From Serratia bockelmannii (lineage in GTDB: Bacteria > Pseudomonadota > Gammaproteobacteria > Enterobacterales > Enterobacteriaceae): a stretch of DNA of 64,000 nt. The notes under the pieces are model-generated. The model was not told where the DNA came from. It made no database searches and saw only the letters and a list, made by a program, of their open reading frames with translations. Shown piece after piece: positions 41,455 through 49,552 of the stretch. The position numbers and the translations under genes are program-made. Within the stretch, counting starts at the first letter, position 1. Each line of letters opens with the position of its first letter. Location of the stretch: positions 556,851-620,850 of the forward strand of contig NZ_VOUX01000003.1 of NCBI RefSeq assembly GCF_008011855.1, given 5' to 3'.

Positions 41455-42414
41455 ATGAGTCTGAATTTTCTTGATTTTGAACAGCCGATTGCAGAGCTGG
41501 AAGCGAAAATTGACTCGCTGACTGCAGTCAGCCGTCAAGACGAAAAATTAGATATTAATCTGGACGAAGAGGTTCAGCGCCTGCGTGAAAAGAGCGTTGA
41601 GCTGACGCGCAAGATTTTTGCCGATCTTGGGGCTTGGCAAATTGCCCAATTGGCACGCCACCCGCGCCGTCCTTATACCCTGGATTATATCAAACACATC
41701 TTTACCGACTTCGAAGAGTTGGCGGGCGATCGCGCTTACGCTGACGACAAAGCGATCGTCGGTGGCATTGCGCGCCTGGATGGCCGCCCGGTGATGATCA
41801 TCGGGCACCAGAAAGGCCGTGAAACCAAAGAGAAGATCCGCCGCAACTTCGGCATGCCGGCGCCGGAAGGTTACCGTAAGGCGCTGCGCCTGATGGAAAT
41901 GGCCGCACGCTTCAAGATGCCGCTCATCACCTTTATCGATACTCCGGGCGCTTATCCGGGCGTGGGTGCGGAAGAACGCGGCCAGTCAGAAGCCATCGCG
42001 CGCAACCTGCGTGAGATGTCGCGTCTGAACATCCCGGTCATCTGCACCGTCATCGGCGAAGGTGGCTCCGGCGGCGCGCTGGCGATCGGCGTGGGCGATA
42101 AGGTGAACATGCTGCAGTACAGCACCTACTCGGTGATTTCGCCGGAAGGCTGTGCCTCCATCCTGTGGAAGAGTGCCGACAAGGCGCCGCTGGCCGCAGA
42201 AGCGATGGGCATTACCGCACCGCGTCTGAAAGAGTTGAAGCTGATCGATTCGGTGATCCCGGAGCCGCTGGGTTCCGCGCACCGCGACGTGCCGGCGATG
42301 GCTGCCGCGCTGAAAGCGCAGCTGCTGGCCGATCTGAAAGATCTGGATGGTCTAAACGACGAAGAGTTGCTCAACCGTCGCTACCAGCGTCTGATGAACT
42401 ACGGCTACTGCTGA
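41455..42414 (+). CDS. accA: Acetyl-CoA carboxylase carboxyltransferase alpha subunit
   Basis: A 319-residue subunit that, with AccD, transfers carboxyl from biotin to acetyl-CoA to make malonyl-CoA, the first committed step of fatty-acid synthesis. The crotonase-fold core shows [38 protein letters not shown] and [15 protein letters not shown] (oxyanion-hole glycines). Same length as E. coli. A strong terminator follows. Confidence 0.98.
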   Translation: MSLNFLDFEQPIAELEAKIDSLTAVSRQDEKLDINLDEEVQRLREKSVELTRKIFADLGAWQIAQLARHPRRPYTLDYIKHIFTDFEELAGDRAYADDKAIVGGIARLDGRPVMIIGHQKGRETKEKIRRNFGMPAPEGYRKALRLMEMAARFKMPLITFIDTPGAYPGVGAEERGQSEAIARNLREMSRLNIPVICTVIGEGGSGGALAIGVGDKVNMLQYSTYSVISPEGCASILWKSADKAPLAAEAMGITAPRLKELKLIDSVIPEPLGSAHRDVPAMAAALKAQLLADLKDLDGLNDEELLNRRYQRLMNYGYC

Positions 42415-42434
42415 GTTCTGTTCTTCGCTGCAAG

Positions 42435-42459
42435 AAACCGCCTCCGGGCGGTTTTTTTT
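42435..42459 (+). terminator. Intrinsic terminator after accA
   Basis: AACCGCC/GGCGGTT stem with TCCG loop followed by eight Ts, 20 bases past the accA stop; it separates accA from ldcC. Confidence 0.92.
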
Positions 42460-42525
42460 TGGCTACACACCGCCGAATTTTCGTGGTGTTATAGAGACTT
42501 GGCCGTTAACTGACAGGAGCTGCCG

Positions 42526-44667
42526 ATGAATATCATCGCCATCATGGGCCCGACGGGCGTCTACTACAAAGATGAGCCGATCCGCGAGCTCCACGCTGCG
42601 CTGGCCACCATGGGATTCCAACTGGTGTACCCCAAAAACAGCGGTGACCTGCTGAAGCTGATCGAAGCCAATGCCCGCATCTGTGGGGTGATCTTCGACT
42701 GGGACGACTACAGCCTGGAGCTGTGCAGCGAGATCAACGAGCTGAACGAATACCTACCGCTGTACGCCTTTATCAATACCCACTCCACCTTCGACGTCAG
42801 CCTGCATGAAATGCGCATGGTGCTCTATTTCTTCGAGTATGGCCTGAATGCGGCGGACGATATCGCGCAGCGCATCCAGCAGTACACCGCAGAATATATT
42901 GATACCATTACGCCGCCGCTGACCAAGGCGCTGTTCAACTACGTGCGTGAAGGGAAGTACACCTTCTGCACGCCGGGCCACATGGCCGGTACCGCGTTCC
43001 AAAAAAGCCCGGTGGGCTGCCTGTTCTATGACTTTTTCGGCGCCAATACCCTGAAGGCCGACATTTCGATTTCGGTCACCGAGCTCGGCTCGCTGTTGGA
43101 TCACACCGGGCCGCACCTCGAGGCCGAAGAGTATATTGCGCGTACTTTCAACGCCGAGCAGAGCTATCTGGTTACCAACGGCACCTCCACCGCCAACAAG
43201 ATCGTCGGCATGTATTCGGCGCCGGCGGGCAGCACGGTGCTGATCGACCGCAACTGCCACAAATCGCTGTGCCACTTGCTGATGATGAGCGATATCGTTC
43301 CGATCTATCTGCGCCCGCTGCGCAACGCCTACGGCATCCTTGGCGGCATTCCGCAGCGTGAGTTCACCCGCGCCAGCATCGCCGCTCGGGTGCAGGAGAC
43401 CCCGAACGCCACCTGGCCGGTGCATGCGGTGATCACCAATTCCACCTATGATGGCCTGCTGTATAACACCGACTACATCAAGCAGACGCTGGCAGTGCCG
43501 TCGATCCACTTTGACTCCGCCTGGGTGCCTTACACCAACTTCCATCCGATTTACGACGGCAAGAGCGGCATGAGCGGCGATCGGGTGCCCGGTAAGGTCA
43601 TCTACGAAACCCAGTCCACCCACAAGCTGCTGGCGGCCTTCTCCCAGGCCTCGATGATTCATATCAAGGGCGACTACGACGAGAGCACCTTCAACGAAGC
43701 CTACATGATGCACACCACCACCTCGCCGCACTATGGCATTGTGGCATCGATGGAGACCGCCGCCGCCATGCTGCGCGGCAACCCGGGGCGCCGCTTGATC
43801 AATCGATCGGTGGAGCGCGCGCTGCATTTTCGCCGTGAAGTGCAGCGGCTGCGCGAGGAGAGCGACAGTTGGTTCTTTGACATTTGGCAGCCGGAGGAGA
43901 TCGATGAGGCGCAGTGTTGGCCATTGGATCCTGACGATAACTGGCACGGCTTCGGCCAGACCGATCGCGATCATATGTACCTCGATCCGATCAAGGTGAC
44001 GATCCTGACGCCGGGCATGAATGAGCTGGGGGCGCTGGAGGAAGAGGGGATCCCGGCGGCGCTGGTGGCGAAGTATCTCGACGAGCGCGGCATCGTGGTG
44101 GAGAAGACCGGGCCGTACAACCTGCTGTTCCTGTTCAGCATCGGCATCGACAAAACCAAGGCGATGAGCCTGTTGCGCGGCCTGACTGATTTCAAGCGCG
44201 CCTACGATCTCAACCTGCGGGTGAAGAACATGCTGCCGGATCTGTACGCCGAGGATCCGGATTTTTATCGCCATATGCGTATCCAGGATCTGGCCGCCGG
44301 CATTCATCGGCTGATCCGCCAACACGATCTGCCGCGCCTGATGCAGCGGGCGTTCGACGTGCTGCCTGAAATGAAGCTGACGCCGCACCAGATGTTCCAG
44401 GAGCAGGTGCGCGGCAATGTGGAAACCTGCGAGCTGGATCAGTTGGTGGGCAAGGTGGCGGCCAATATGATCCTGCCTTATCCGCCGGGCGTGCCGCTGG
44501 TGATGCCGGGAGAAATGATCACCGAAGAGAGCCGGGCGGTGCTCGATTTCCTGCTGATGCTGTGCTCTATCGGTGAGCGCTATCCTGGTTTTGAAACCGA
44601 CATCCACGGCGCCAAACTGACGGAGGACGGGCGCTATCTGGTAAAGGTGTTGAAAGCGCCAGCATAG
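42526..44667 (+). CDS. ldcC: Lysine decarboxylase, LdcC type
   Basis: A 713-residue PLP-dependent decarboxylase converting lysine to cadaverine. The wing domain (1-130, MNIIAIMGPTGVYYKDEP) is followed by the PLP fold with Lys367 in ETQSTHKLLAAFSQAS as the Schiff-base lysine, and the C-terminal domain. It resembles E. coli LdcC more than the CadA in this window (for example FINTHSTFDVSLHEMRM, GCLFYDFFGANTLKADISIS, NRSVERALHFRREVQRLREESD). The position directly after accA is that of E. coli ldcC. LdcC is the weakly and constitutively expressed isozyme; expression here cannot be judged. Confidence 0.95.
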   Translation: MNIIAIMGPTGVYYKDEPIRELHAALATMGFQLVYPKNSGDLLKLIEANARICGVIFDWDDYSLELCSEINELNEYLPLYAFINTHSTFDVSLHEMRMVLYFFEYGLNAADDIAQRIQQYTAEYIDTITPPLTKALFNYVREGKYTFCTPGHMAGTAFQKSPVGCLFYDFFGANTLKADISISVTELGSLLDHTGPHLEAEEYIARTFNAEQSYLVTNGTSTANKIVGMYSAPAGSTVLIDRNCHKSLCHLLMMSDIVPIYLRPLRNAYGILGGIPQREFTRASIAARVQETPNATWPVHAVITNSTYDGLLYNTDYIKQTLAVPSIHFDSAWVPYTNFHPIYDGKSGMSGDRVPGKVIYETQSTHKLLAAFSQASMIHIKGDYDESTFNEAYMMHTTTSPHYGIVASMETAAAMLRGNPGRRLINRSVERALHFRREVQRLREESDSWFFDIWQPEEIDEAQCWPLDPDDNWHGFGQTDRDHMYLDPIKVTILTPGMNELGALEEEGIPAALVAKYLDERGIVVEKTGPYNLLFLFSIGIDKTKAMSLLRGLTDFKRAYDLNLRVKNMLPDLYAEDPDFYRHMRIQDLAAGIHRLIRQHDLPRLMQRAFDVLPEMKLTPHQMFQEQVRGNVETCELDQLVGKVAANMILPYPPGVPLVMPGEMITEESRAVLDFLLMLCSIGERYPGFETDIHGAKLTEDGRYLVKVLKAPA

Positions 44668-44671
44668 TCGT

Positions 44672-45217
44672 TTAGGCGAATTCTCGGCAGATCAGGTTCA
44701 CGCTGTCGAGCGGCAGCGGTTCCTGTGTCAGGCCGCAAAACGGTTGGCCATTGCGCTGCTGGTGATAGCGGCAGCGGTGGCATTCGCCGAACAGCGCCGC
44801 ATTTTCCTGCCGCTGCAGTTGGCGCAGCAGCTGGGTTAACAGCGCCTGCAACTGTTCGCCGTCCTGCTGCATGGCGTCTTGCGCCTGCTGCAGATAGGCA
44901 GGAGGAAACAGAGTCTCCATTAAACTTCGCGATTTTTCTGTCAGCCGCAGCCGCACGCTGCGGCGATCCTTTGCGTCCGCCGTGCGGGCGATCATGCCGT
45001 TCAGCTCCAGCTTTTTCAGCGATTGGGACACCGTTCCCTTGGTCAGGCCAAGGTATTCCGCCACGGCCATCGGCGTGTTGGAGTAATGATTACAGCGTGC
45101 CAGATAGTAGAGCGCGCTCAGCTGCACCGGCGGCAGGCTTTCCAATTCTTCGTGGCTGCGCAGCCAGCTGCGTTGCAGGCTATTCAGGCGTTCAAGCAGA
45201 TCAAACAGTTTTAGCAT
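44672..45217 (-). CDS. MarR-type regulator with a C-terminal four-cysteine tail
   Basis: A 181-residue protein. Residues about 30-110 form a MarR winged helix (TPMAVAEYLGLTKGTVSQSL recognition segment, then DAKDRRSVRLRLTEK wing). After a Gln-rich helix the tail carries Cys146, Cys149, Cys161 and Cys177 in the pattern C-x2-C-x11-C-x15-C. That spacing could hold an iron-sulfur cluster or zinc, or act as a thiol switch; which is not visible. The gene converges on ldcC (four-base gap) and diverges from a CPVC thioredoxin-fold gene, with two matching 21-base inverted repeats between them that are probably its operators. I do not recognise a named homologue. Confidence 0.8.
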   Translation of the reverse strand: MLKLFDLLERLNSLQRSWLRSHEELESLPPVQLSALYYLARCNHYSNTPMAVAEYLGLTKGTVSQSLKKLELNGMIARTADAKDRRSVRLRLTEKSRSLMETLFPPAYLQQAQDAMQQDGEQLQALLTQLLRQLQRQENAALFGECHRCRYHQQRNGQPFCGLTQEPLPLDSVNLICREFA

Positions 45218-45240
45218 CGTATCCTCATCAGGCTGCGTAA

Positions 45241-45261
45241 ATAGTATCGATTAAAAACTAT
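45241..45261. promoter_or_regulatory. Putative MarR operator 1
   Basis: ATAGTATCGATTAAAAACTAT: imperfect 21-base inverted repeat, 16 of 21 positions identical to operator 2. It ends one base before the TTGACA box of the rightward promoter and lies 24 bases upstream of the marR-type start, so it could control both directions. Confidence 0.65.
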
Positions 45262-45262
45262 A

Positions 45263-45290
45263 TTGACAAGTCATTGGTGCTGGCATACTG
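45263..45290 (+). promoter_or_regulatory. Promoter of the CPVC protein gene
   Basis: TTGACA, a 16-base spacer and CATACT, preceded by a TGG resembling an extended -10. It is flanked on both sides by the inverted repeats, the usual layout for repression. Confidence 0.6.
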
Positions 45291-45295
45291 TTCAC

Positions 45296-45316
45296 ATTGT
45301 TTCGATTCGAAACAAT
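45296..45316. promoter_or_regulatory. Putative MarR operator 2
   Basis: A perfect 21-base inverted repeat (ATTGTTTCGA, central T, TCGAAACAAT) covering the expected transcription start of the CPVC gene; centre-to-centre distance to operator 1 is 55 bases. Size and symmetry suit a MarR dimer. Confidence 0.72.
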
Positions 45317-45364
45317 ATGGGTAAGTAAACGTGCCCGAAACCGTCAATACCAAGGAGAATGAGG

Positions 45365-45598
45365 ATGACTAAGGCCGTGTTTTATCATGCCGGCTGCCCG
45401 GTATGCGTGAGTGCCGAACAGCAGCTGTTGGGACTGTTGAGCGATAACGTGCAGGTGGAAGTGGTGCACCTGGGGGAACGCCCAACGCGCGTGGCGGAAG
45501 CTGAGCGCCTCGGCGTGCAGAGTGTACCGGCGCTGGTGGTCGATGGGCAGGTGCTGCACATCAACTTCGGCGCGGCGTTGGTGGATCTGAAGGCCTGA
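45365..45598 (+). CDS. Small thioredoxin-fold protein with CPVC motif
   Basis: A 77-residue glutaredoxin/thioredoxin-like protein. The redox motif C11-P-V-C14 follows a first strand (KAVFYHAG), and the cis-proline equivalent is in GVQSVPALVVDGQVLHINFG. It has no signal peptide, so it should act in the cytoplasm, as a disulfide reductase or persulfide/metal carrier. The second ATG (45365) is chosen: it lies seven bases after AAGGAG. Divergent from, and probably controlled by, the four-cysteine MarR-type regulator. The partner is unknown. Confidence 0.8.
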   Translation: MTKAVFYHAGCPVCVSAEQQLLGLLSDNVQVEVVHLGERPTRVAEAERLGVQSVPALVVDGQVLHINFGAALVDLKA

Positions 45599-45618
45599 GA
45601 CGCCGTGTGCTGAATCAT

Positions 45619-45645
45619 GCCCCGCGGCAATCCGCGGGGTTTTTG
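45619..45645 (+). terminator. Intrinsic terminator after the CPVC gene
   Basis: CCCCGCGG/CCGCGGGG stem with a short loop followed by TTTTTG, about 20 bases past the stop; it makes the CPVC gene monocistronic. Confidence 0.85.
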
Positions 45646-45708
45646 CCGTTGACGTCATCGCCGCCGCCGGATACCGTGCCCCATCAGAATGAACAGGAGA
45701 GGGTTTCT

Positions 45709-46098
45709 ATGCTGGGATTACGTCAGGTGCATCACATTGCGATCATTGGCGCGAACTACGCTGCCAGTAAGCATTTCTATTGCGATATTCTCGGTTTTAC
45801 CCTGCTGAGTGAAGTTTACCGCGAGGAGCGCGACTCCTGGAAAGCGGATCTCGCGCTCAACGGACAATACACTATCGAACTGTTTTCTTTCCCTTCGCCG
45901 CCGGCCCGCGTCAGCCGCCCGGAGGCCTGCGGCCTGCGCCATCTGGCGTTCAGCGTTGACGACATCGATCGGGCCATCGCCCATCTGCAGGCGGCCGGCG
46001 TTGCCTGCGAACCGGTGCGCGTCGATCCCTACACCCAATCCCGCTTTACCTTTTTCAGCGATCCTGATGGTTTACCGTTAGAATTATACGAGAGTTAA
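45709..46098 (+). CDS. yaeR: VOC (glyoxalase/dioxygenase-fold) protein YaeR
   Basis: A 129-residue single-domain vicinal-oxygen-chelate protein, the same length as E. coli YaeR. The fold begins QVHHIAIIGANYAASKHFYCDILGF and ends RFTFFSDPDGLPLELYES, with metal-ligand candidates at His in VHHIAI, His in LRHLAF and Glu in PLELYE. The reaction is unknown; a glyoxalase I-like role is possible from the fold only. In E. coli it lies between ldcC and tilS; here it is separated from both. Confidence 0.9.
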   Translation: MLGLRQVHHIAIIGANYAASKHFYCDILGFTLLSEVYREERDSWKADLALNGQYTIELFSFPSPPARVSRPEACGLRHLAFSVDDIDRAIAHLQAAGVACEPVRVDPYTQSRFTFFSDPDGLPLELYES

Positions 46099-46187
46099 CG
46101 GCTTAATCGCCTCCCGGCGGCCACAGCCGGGGGCGGTTATGCTATGATCGCGCCCTTGCCCTACATGCCTACAGAGTTATTTCCGCC

Positions 46188-47744
46188 ATGCAAGAGCCTG
46201 CTTTTCGCGTCGGGGAGTGGCTGGTTACCCCTGCCGACAACACCATCAGCCGAGACGGCCGCCAGAAAACGCTGGAACCGCGCCTGATCGACATGCTGTG
46301 CTATTTCGCCCGGCACCCCGATGTGGTGCTGAGCCGCGACGAGCTGATCGACAACGTCTGGAAGCGCAATATCGTCACCAACCACGTGGTGACCCAATGT
46401 ATTTCAGAGCTGCGCAAATACCTGAAAGACGGCGACAGCGACAGCCCGGAATACATTATCACCGTGCCCAAGCGCGGGTATAAGCTGGCGACGTCGGTGA
46501 TATGGTGTGAAGAGGGCGAGACGCAACCTGCTCCCGCACAGGCGCCGCAGATCGCGGTGATCATGCATGAGCCGGAAGACGGCAGCGATGACGACGACGA
46601 GACGCCGTACGTGCCGCCGAGCCGGCCCCGAACGCCGGTCGCCGCGCCTGGCGAAAAGAAGCCGCGCTTTTATCTCCGCTCGACGTTCTGGGTGTGGCTG
46701 GCGTTTCTGGCGGCGCTCAGCGTCTGCGTGGCGTTTGTCGGCATCGCCACGCTGTCGCAGCGCGTGCCGGTTTCGACCATGCCGGTGCTGCTCAACCCGC
46801 GCGATATCGATATCCGCATCCAGGGCGGCGAGAGCTGCAGCAACTGGATGCCGCAGCTCTCTTATGTGGTGGGCGTCAGCGAGCTGATCACCGATTCGCT
46901 CAACACCTACTCGACCTTCCTGGTGCACGACCAAACCAATTACAACTATTCCGGCCCCAGCAACTCGGGCAAGTCGCTGTATATCGAGTTCGTCAATCAG
47001 CGCCACTACCGCGCCCAGCAGTGTTTCCTGTCCGTGCGGCTGGTGGATAACGCCGACAGCTCAATCATGTTGGACAAGCGTTACTTCATTACCGCCGATA
47101 ACCAGCTGAAGATCCAAAGCGATTTCCTCGCCAGCCTGTCCACGGCGCTGAAGCAGCCCTGGCCGCCGCAGTTGGAGCAGCGTCTGGCGCAGCTGCTGCC
47201 CGACAACGGGCCGCTGCTGCAGCGCTTCTACCAGGCACATCAATTGTTGATCCACGGTGATGCCGATTCGTTGACTCGCGCCAGCGCTCAGCTGAGCGAG
47301 CTGATTAAAAGCGCGCCGAATTTCCACTACCTGCTGGCGGAAAAGGCGCTGGTGGATGTGCTACGCAATTCTTACCAACCGTTCGACAGCCAGGCCTTGG
47401 CACAATTGCGCGCCGATATCAGCCATCTGACGACGATCCCCGAATTGAAAAACACGCCGATCATGCAGCAAGTTCTGGCGGTCGATGCGTTGGCGCAGGG
47501 GCGCATTGACGAGGCGCACCGGGCGATCGATCTGGGGATTGAGTTGCAAATGTCGTGGCTGAATTATGTGTTGCTGGGCAAAGTGTATGAAATGCAGGGG
47601 CAGAATCATTTGGCGGCGGATTCTTATATTACCGCGTTCAATTTGCGCCCCGGTGAGGATACCTTGCATTGGATCACCAATGGCGTATTCCAGACGTCAT
47701 TGACCAACGTGGTGCCTTATTTAAATAACTACCAGCACCAATAA
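46188..47744 (+). CDS. cadC: Membrane-integrated pH/lysine-responsive activator CadC
   Basis: A 518-residue ToxR-like one-component regulator. The cytoplasmic OmpR-type winged helix (residues 1-105, RDELIDNVWKRNIVTNHVVT and VPKRGYKL) is joined by a linker with an acidic run (GSDDDDE, about residues 132-138) to one transmembrane helix at about 166-186. The periplasmic sensor keeps both cysteines, Cys217 and Cys279, that form the regulatory disulfide in E. coli CadC, and ends in the helical half (GIELQMSWLNYVLLGKVYEM). It activates cadBA at low external pH when LysP signals lysine. Its position upstream of cadBA is the same as in E. coli, but the whole locus is elsewhere. Confidence 0.95.
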   Translation: MQEPAFRVGEWLVTPADNTISRDGRQKTLEPRLIDMLCYFARHPDVVLSRDELIDNVWKRNIVTNHVVTQCISELRKYLKDGDSDSPEYIITVPKRGYKLATSVIWCEEGETQPAPAQAPQIAVIMHEPEDGSDDDDETPYVPPSRPRTPVAAPGEKKPRFYLRSTFWVWLAFLAALSVCVAFVGIATLSQRVPVSTMPVLLNPRDIDIRIQGGESCSNWMPQLSYVVGVSELITDSLNTYSTFLVHDQTNYNYSGPSNSGKSLYIEFVNQRHYRAQQCFLSVRLVDNADSSIMLDKRYFITADNQLKIQSDFLASLSTALKQPWPPQLEQRLAQLLPDNGPLLQRFYQAHQLLIHGDADSLTRASAQLSELIKSAPNFHYLLAEKALVDVLRNSYQPFDSQALAQLRADISHLTTIPELKNTPIMQQVLAVDALAQGRIDEAHRAIDLGIELQMSWLNYVLLGKVYEMQGQNHLAADSYITAFNLRPGEDTLHWITNGVFQTSLTNVVPYLNNYQHQ

Positions 47745-47894
47745 TTAACCGATACTACGCCGCCATTATTCTCCGGGAATGCTGTCGGCGTTATTTATTG
47801 GTGAAGACATGTTGCGCCATTGTGTTATTTTGCTGCGTAATATTGTTCCTTTTCTGTCGTTTGTTATTCATTATTAACCTGGGCATCATTCTGT

Positions 47895-48010
47895 TTTTAA
47901 ACGATGTTTATCTTTTCTTTAGCAAACCATTTTATCTTGATGTGTTAATCAAAAACCTCAGGTTATCATTTGTATGATCATGAGCGTAATCTCACTTTAT
48001 CTTTAGGACT
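47895..48010 (+). promoter_or_regulatory. cadBA control region with CadC site
   Basis: This lies in a 369-base AT-rich gap without genes. Two stretches match the E. coli CadC-binding region: ATGTTTATCTTTTC (47904-47917) and TGATGTGTTAATCAAAAACC (about 47939-47958, continuing CTCAGGTT). The -10 region TTATCT-TTAGGA near 47997-48006 matches the E. coli cadBA start (AATCTTTAGGA). The AT richness would suit H-NS silencing, known for cadBA. 47745-47890 shows no other clear element. Confidence 0.78.
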
Positions 48011-48113
48011 TTATTCCCCCCGATGGTTAGCATCCTGACTATCAAGCCGGCTCATTAAAATCTTTTATTTATGGGTGTGGCTTATAAGAAACGTAAATCA
48101 GGAGAAACTGACC

Positions 48114-49457
48114 ATGGCTTCACCCAAGAAAATAGGGCTTATTGCCTGCACCGGCGTCGTCGCCGGCAATATGATGGGGAGCGGGATTGCCTTATTGCCT
48201 GCCAACCTGGCGAGTCTCGGATCCATCGCCATTTGGGGGTGGGTGATCTCGATTATCGGGGCGATGTCGCTGGCCTATGTGTATGCCCGTCTCGCCACCA
48301 AAAACCCGCAGCAGGGCGGCCCTATCGCCTACGCCGGTGAAATTTCCCCGGCCTTCGGTTTCCAGACCGGCGTGCTTTATTACCATGCCAACTGGATCGG
48401 TAACCTGGCCATCGGCATTACCGCCGTTTCTTATCTCTCCACCTTCTTCCCGGCGCTGAACAACCCGATACCTGCCGGTATCGCCTGTATCGCCATCGTG
48501 TGGGTCTTCACCTTCGTCAACATGCTGGGCGGAACCTGGGTCAGCCGTTTGACTACCCTGGGCCTGGTATTGGTGTTGATCCCGGTGATCGTGACCGCCA
48601 CCCTCGGCTGGCACTGGTTTGACGCCGCCACCTACCAGGCTAACTGGAATACCTCCGGCACCACCGACAGCCATGCGGTCATCAAAAGTATTCTGCTGTG
48701 CCTGTGGGCGTTCATTGGCGTGGAATCCGCGGCGGTCAGCACCGGCATGGTGAAAAACCCGAAACGCACCGTGCCGCTGGCGACCATGCTCGGCACCGGC
48801 CTGGCGGGCATCATCTACATCGCCGCCACCCAGGTGATCAGCGGCATGTTCCCGGCGTCTGAAATGGCCGCCAGCGGCGCGCCGTTCGCCATCAGCGCCT
48901 CGGCGATTATGGGCAACTGGGCGGCACCGATGGTTTCCGCGTTCACCGCCTTCGCCTGCCTGACCTCGCTCGGGTCATGGATGATGCTGGTCGGCCAGGC
49001 CGGGGTGCGCGCCGCCAACGACGGCAACTTCCCGAAAGTGTACGGCGAGCTGGATAAAAACGGCATTCCGAAAAAAGGCCTGCTGCTGGCCGGCTGCAAA
49101 ATGACCGCGCTGATGGTGCTGATCACCCTGATGAGCTCCGCCGGCGGCAAGGCTTCCGACCTGTTCGGCGAGCTGACCGGCATCGCGGTGCTGCTGACCA
49201 TGCTGCCTTACTTCTATTCCTGTGTAGATCTGATCCGCTTCGAAGGGGTCAACGTGCGCAACCTGCTGAGCCTGATCGCTTCGGTGTGCGGCTGCGGCTT
49301 CTGCTTCATCGCGCTGATGGGCGCCAACTCATTCGAACTGTCCGGCACCTTTATCATCAGCCTGATTATCCTGATGTTCTACGCCCGGAAAATGAATACC
49401 CGCCAGGCTGCCAACGCAGCGGCGGTCGATGAAAACACCACGGCCAAAGCGCACTGA
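48114..49457 (+). CDS. cadB: Cadaverine/lysine antiporter CadB
   Basis: A 447-residue APC-superfamily carrier with 12 helices that imports lysine and exports cadaverine at low pH, completing the proton-consuming cycle with CadA. VVAGNMMGSGIALLPANLAS in helix 1 and LTSLGSWMMLVGQAGVRAANDG are near identical to E. coli CadB (444). The start at 48114 follows AGGAGAAACTGACC; the frame upstream is unconserved. Confidence 0.96.
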   Translation: MASPKKIGLIACTGVVAGNMMGSGIALLPANLASLGSIAIWGWVISIIGAMSLAYVYARLATKNPQQGGPIAYAGEISPAFGFQTGVLYYHANWIGNLAIGITAVSYLSTFFPALNNPIPAGIACIAIVWVFTFVNMLGGTWVSRLTTLGLVLVLIPVIVTATLGWHWFDAATYQANWNTSGTTDSHAVIKSILLCLWAFIGVESAAVSTGMVKNPKRTVPLATMLGTGLAGIIYIAATQVISGMFPASEMAASGAPFAISASAIMGNWAAPMVSAFTAFACLTSLGSWMMLVGQAGVRAANDGNFPKVYGELDKNGIPKKGLLLAGCKMTALMVLITLMSSAGGKASDLFGELTGIAVLLTMLPYFYSCVDLIRFEGVNVRNLLSLIASVCGCGFCFIALMGANSFELSGTFIISLIILMFYARKMNTRQAANAAAVDENTTAKAH

Positions 49458-49488
49458 TTCGCGTCCGCTGACCGACTGAATTTACCCA

Positions 49489-49530
49489 GCCCCTTTCTTT
49501 CCGACCTGTCAGCCGCGACGGGAAGGGGCT
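49489..49530 (+). other. Stem-loop between cadB and cadA
   Basis: AGCCCCTT (49489-49496) pairs with AAGGGGCT (49523-49530), followed by TGCTTTG, just before the cadA ribosome site. It may be a processing or partial-termination element setting the CadB:CadA ratio. Confidence 0.45.
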
Positions 49531-49552
49531 TGCTTTGCCAGGAGAAATGCAT

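Noticed and set aside
45607..45708. Upstream extension of yaeR
   Set aside because: It would start inside the terminator of the CPVC gene; the ATG at 45709 gives the exact family length.
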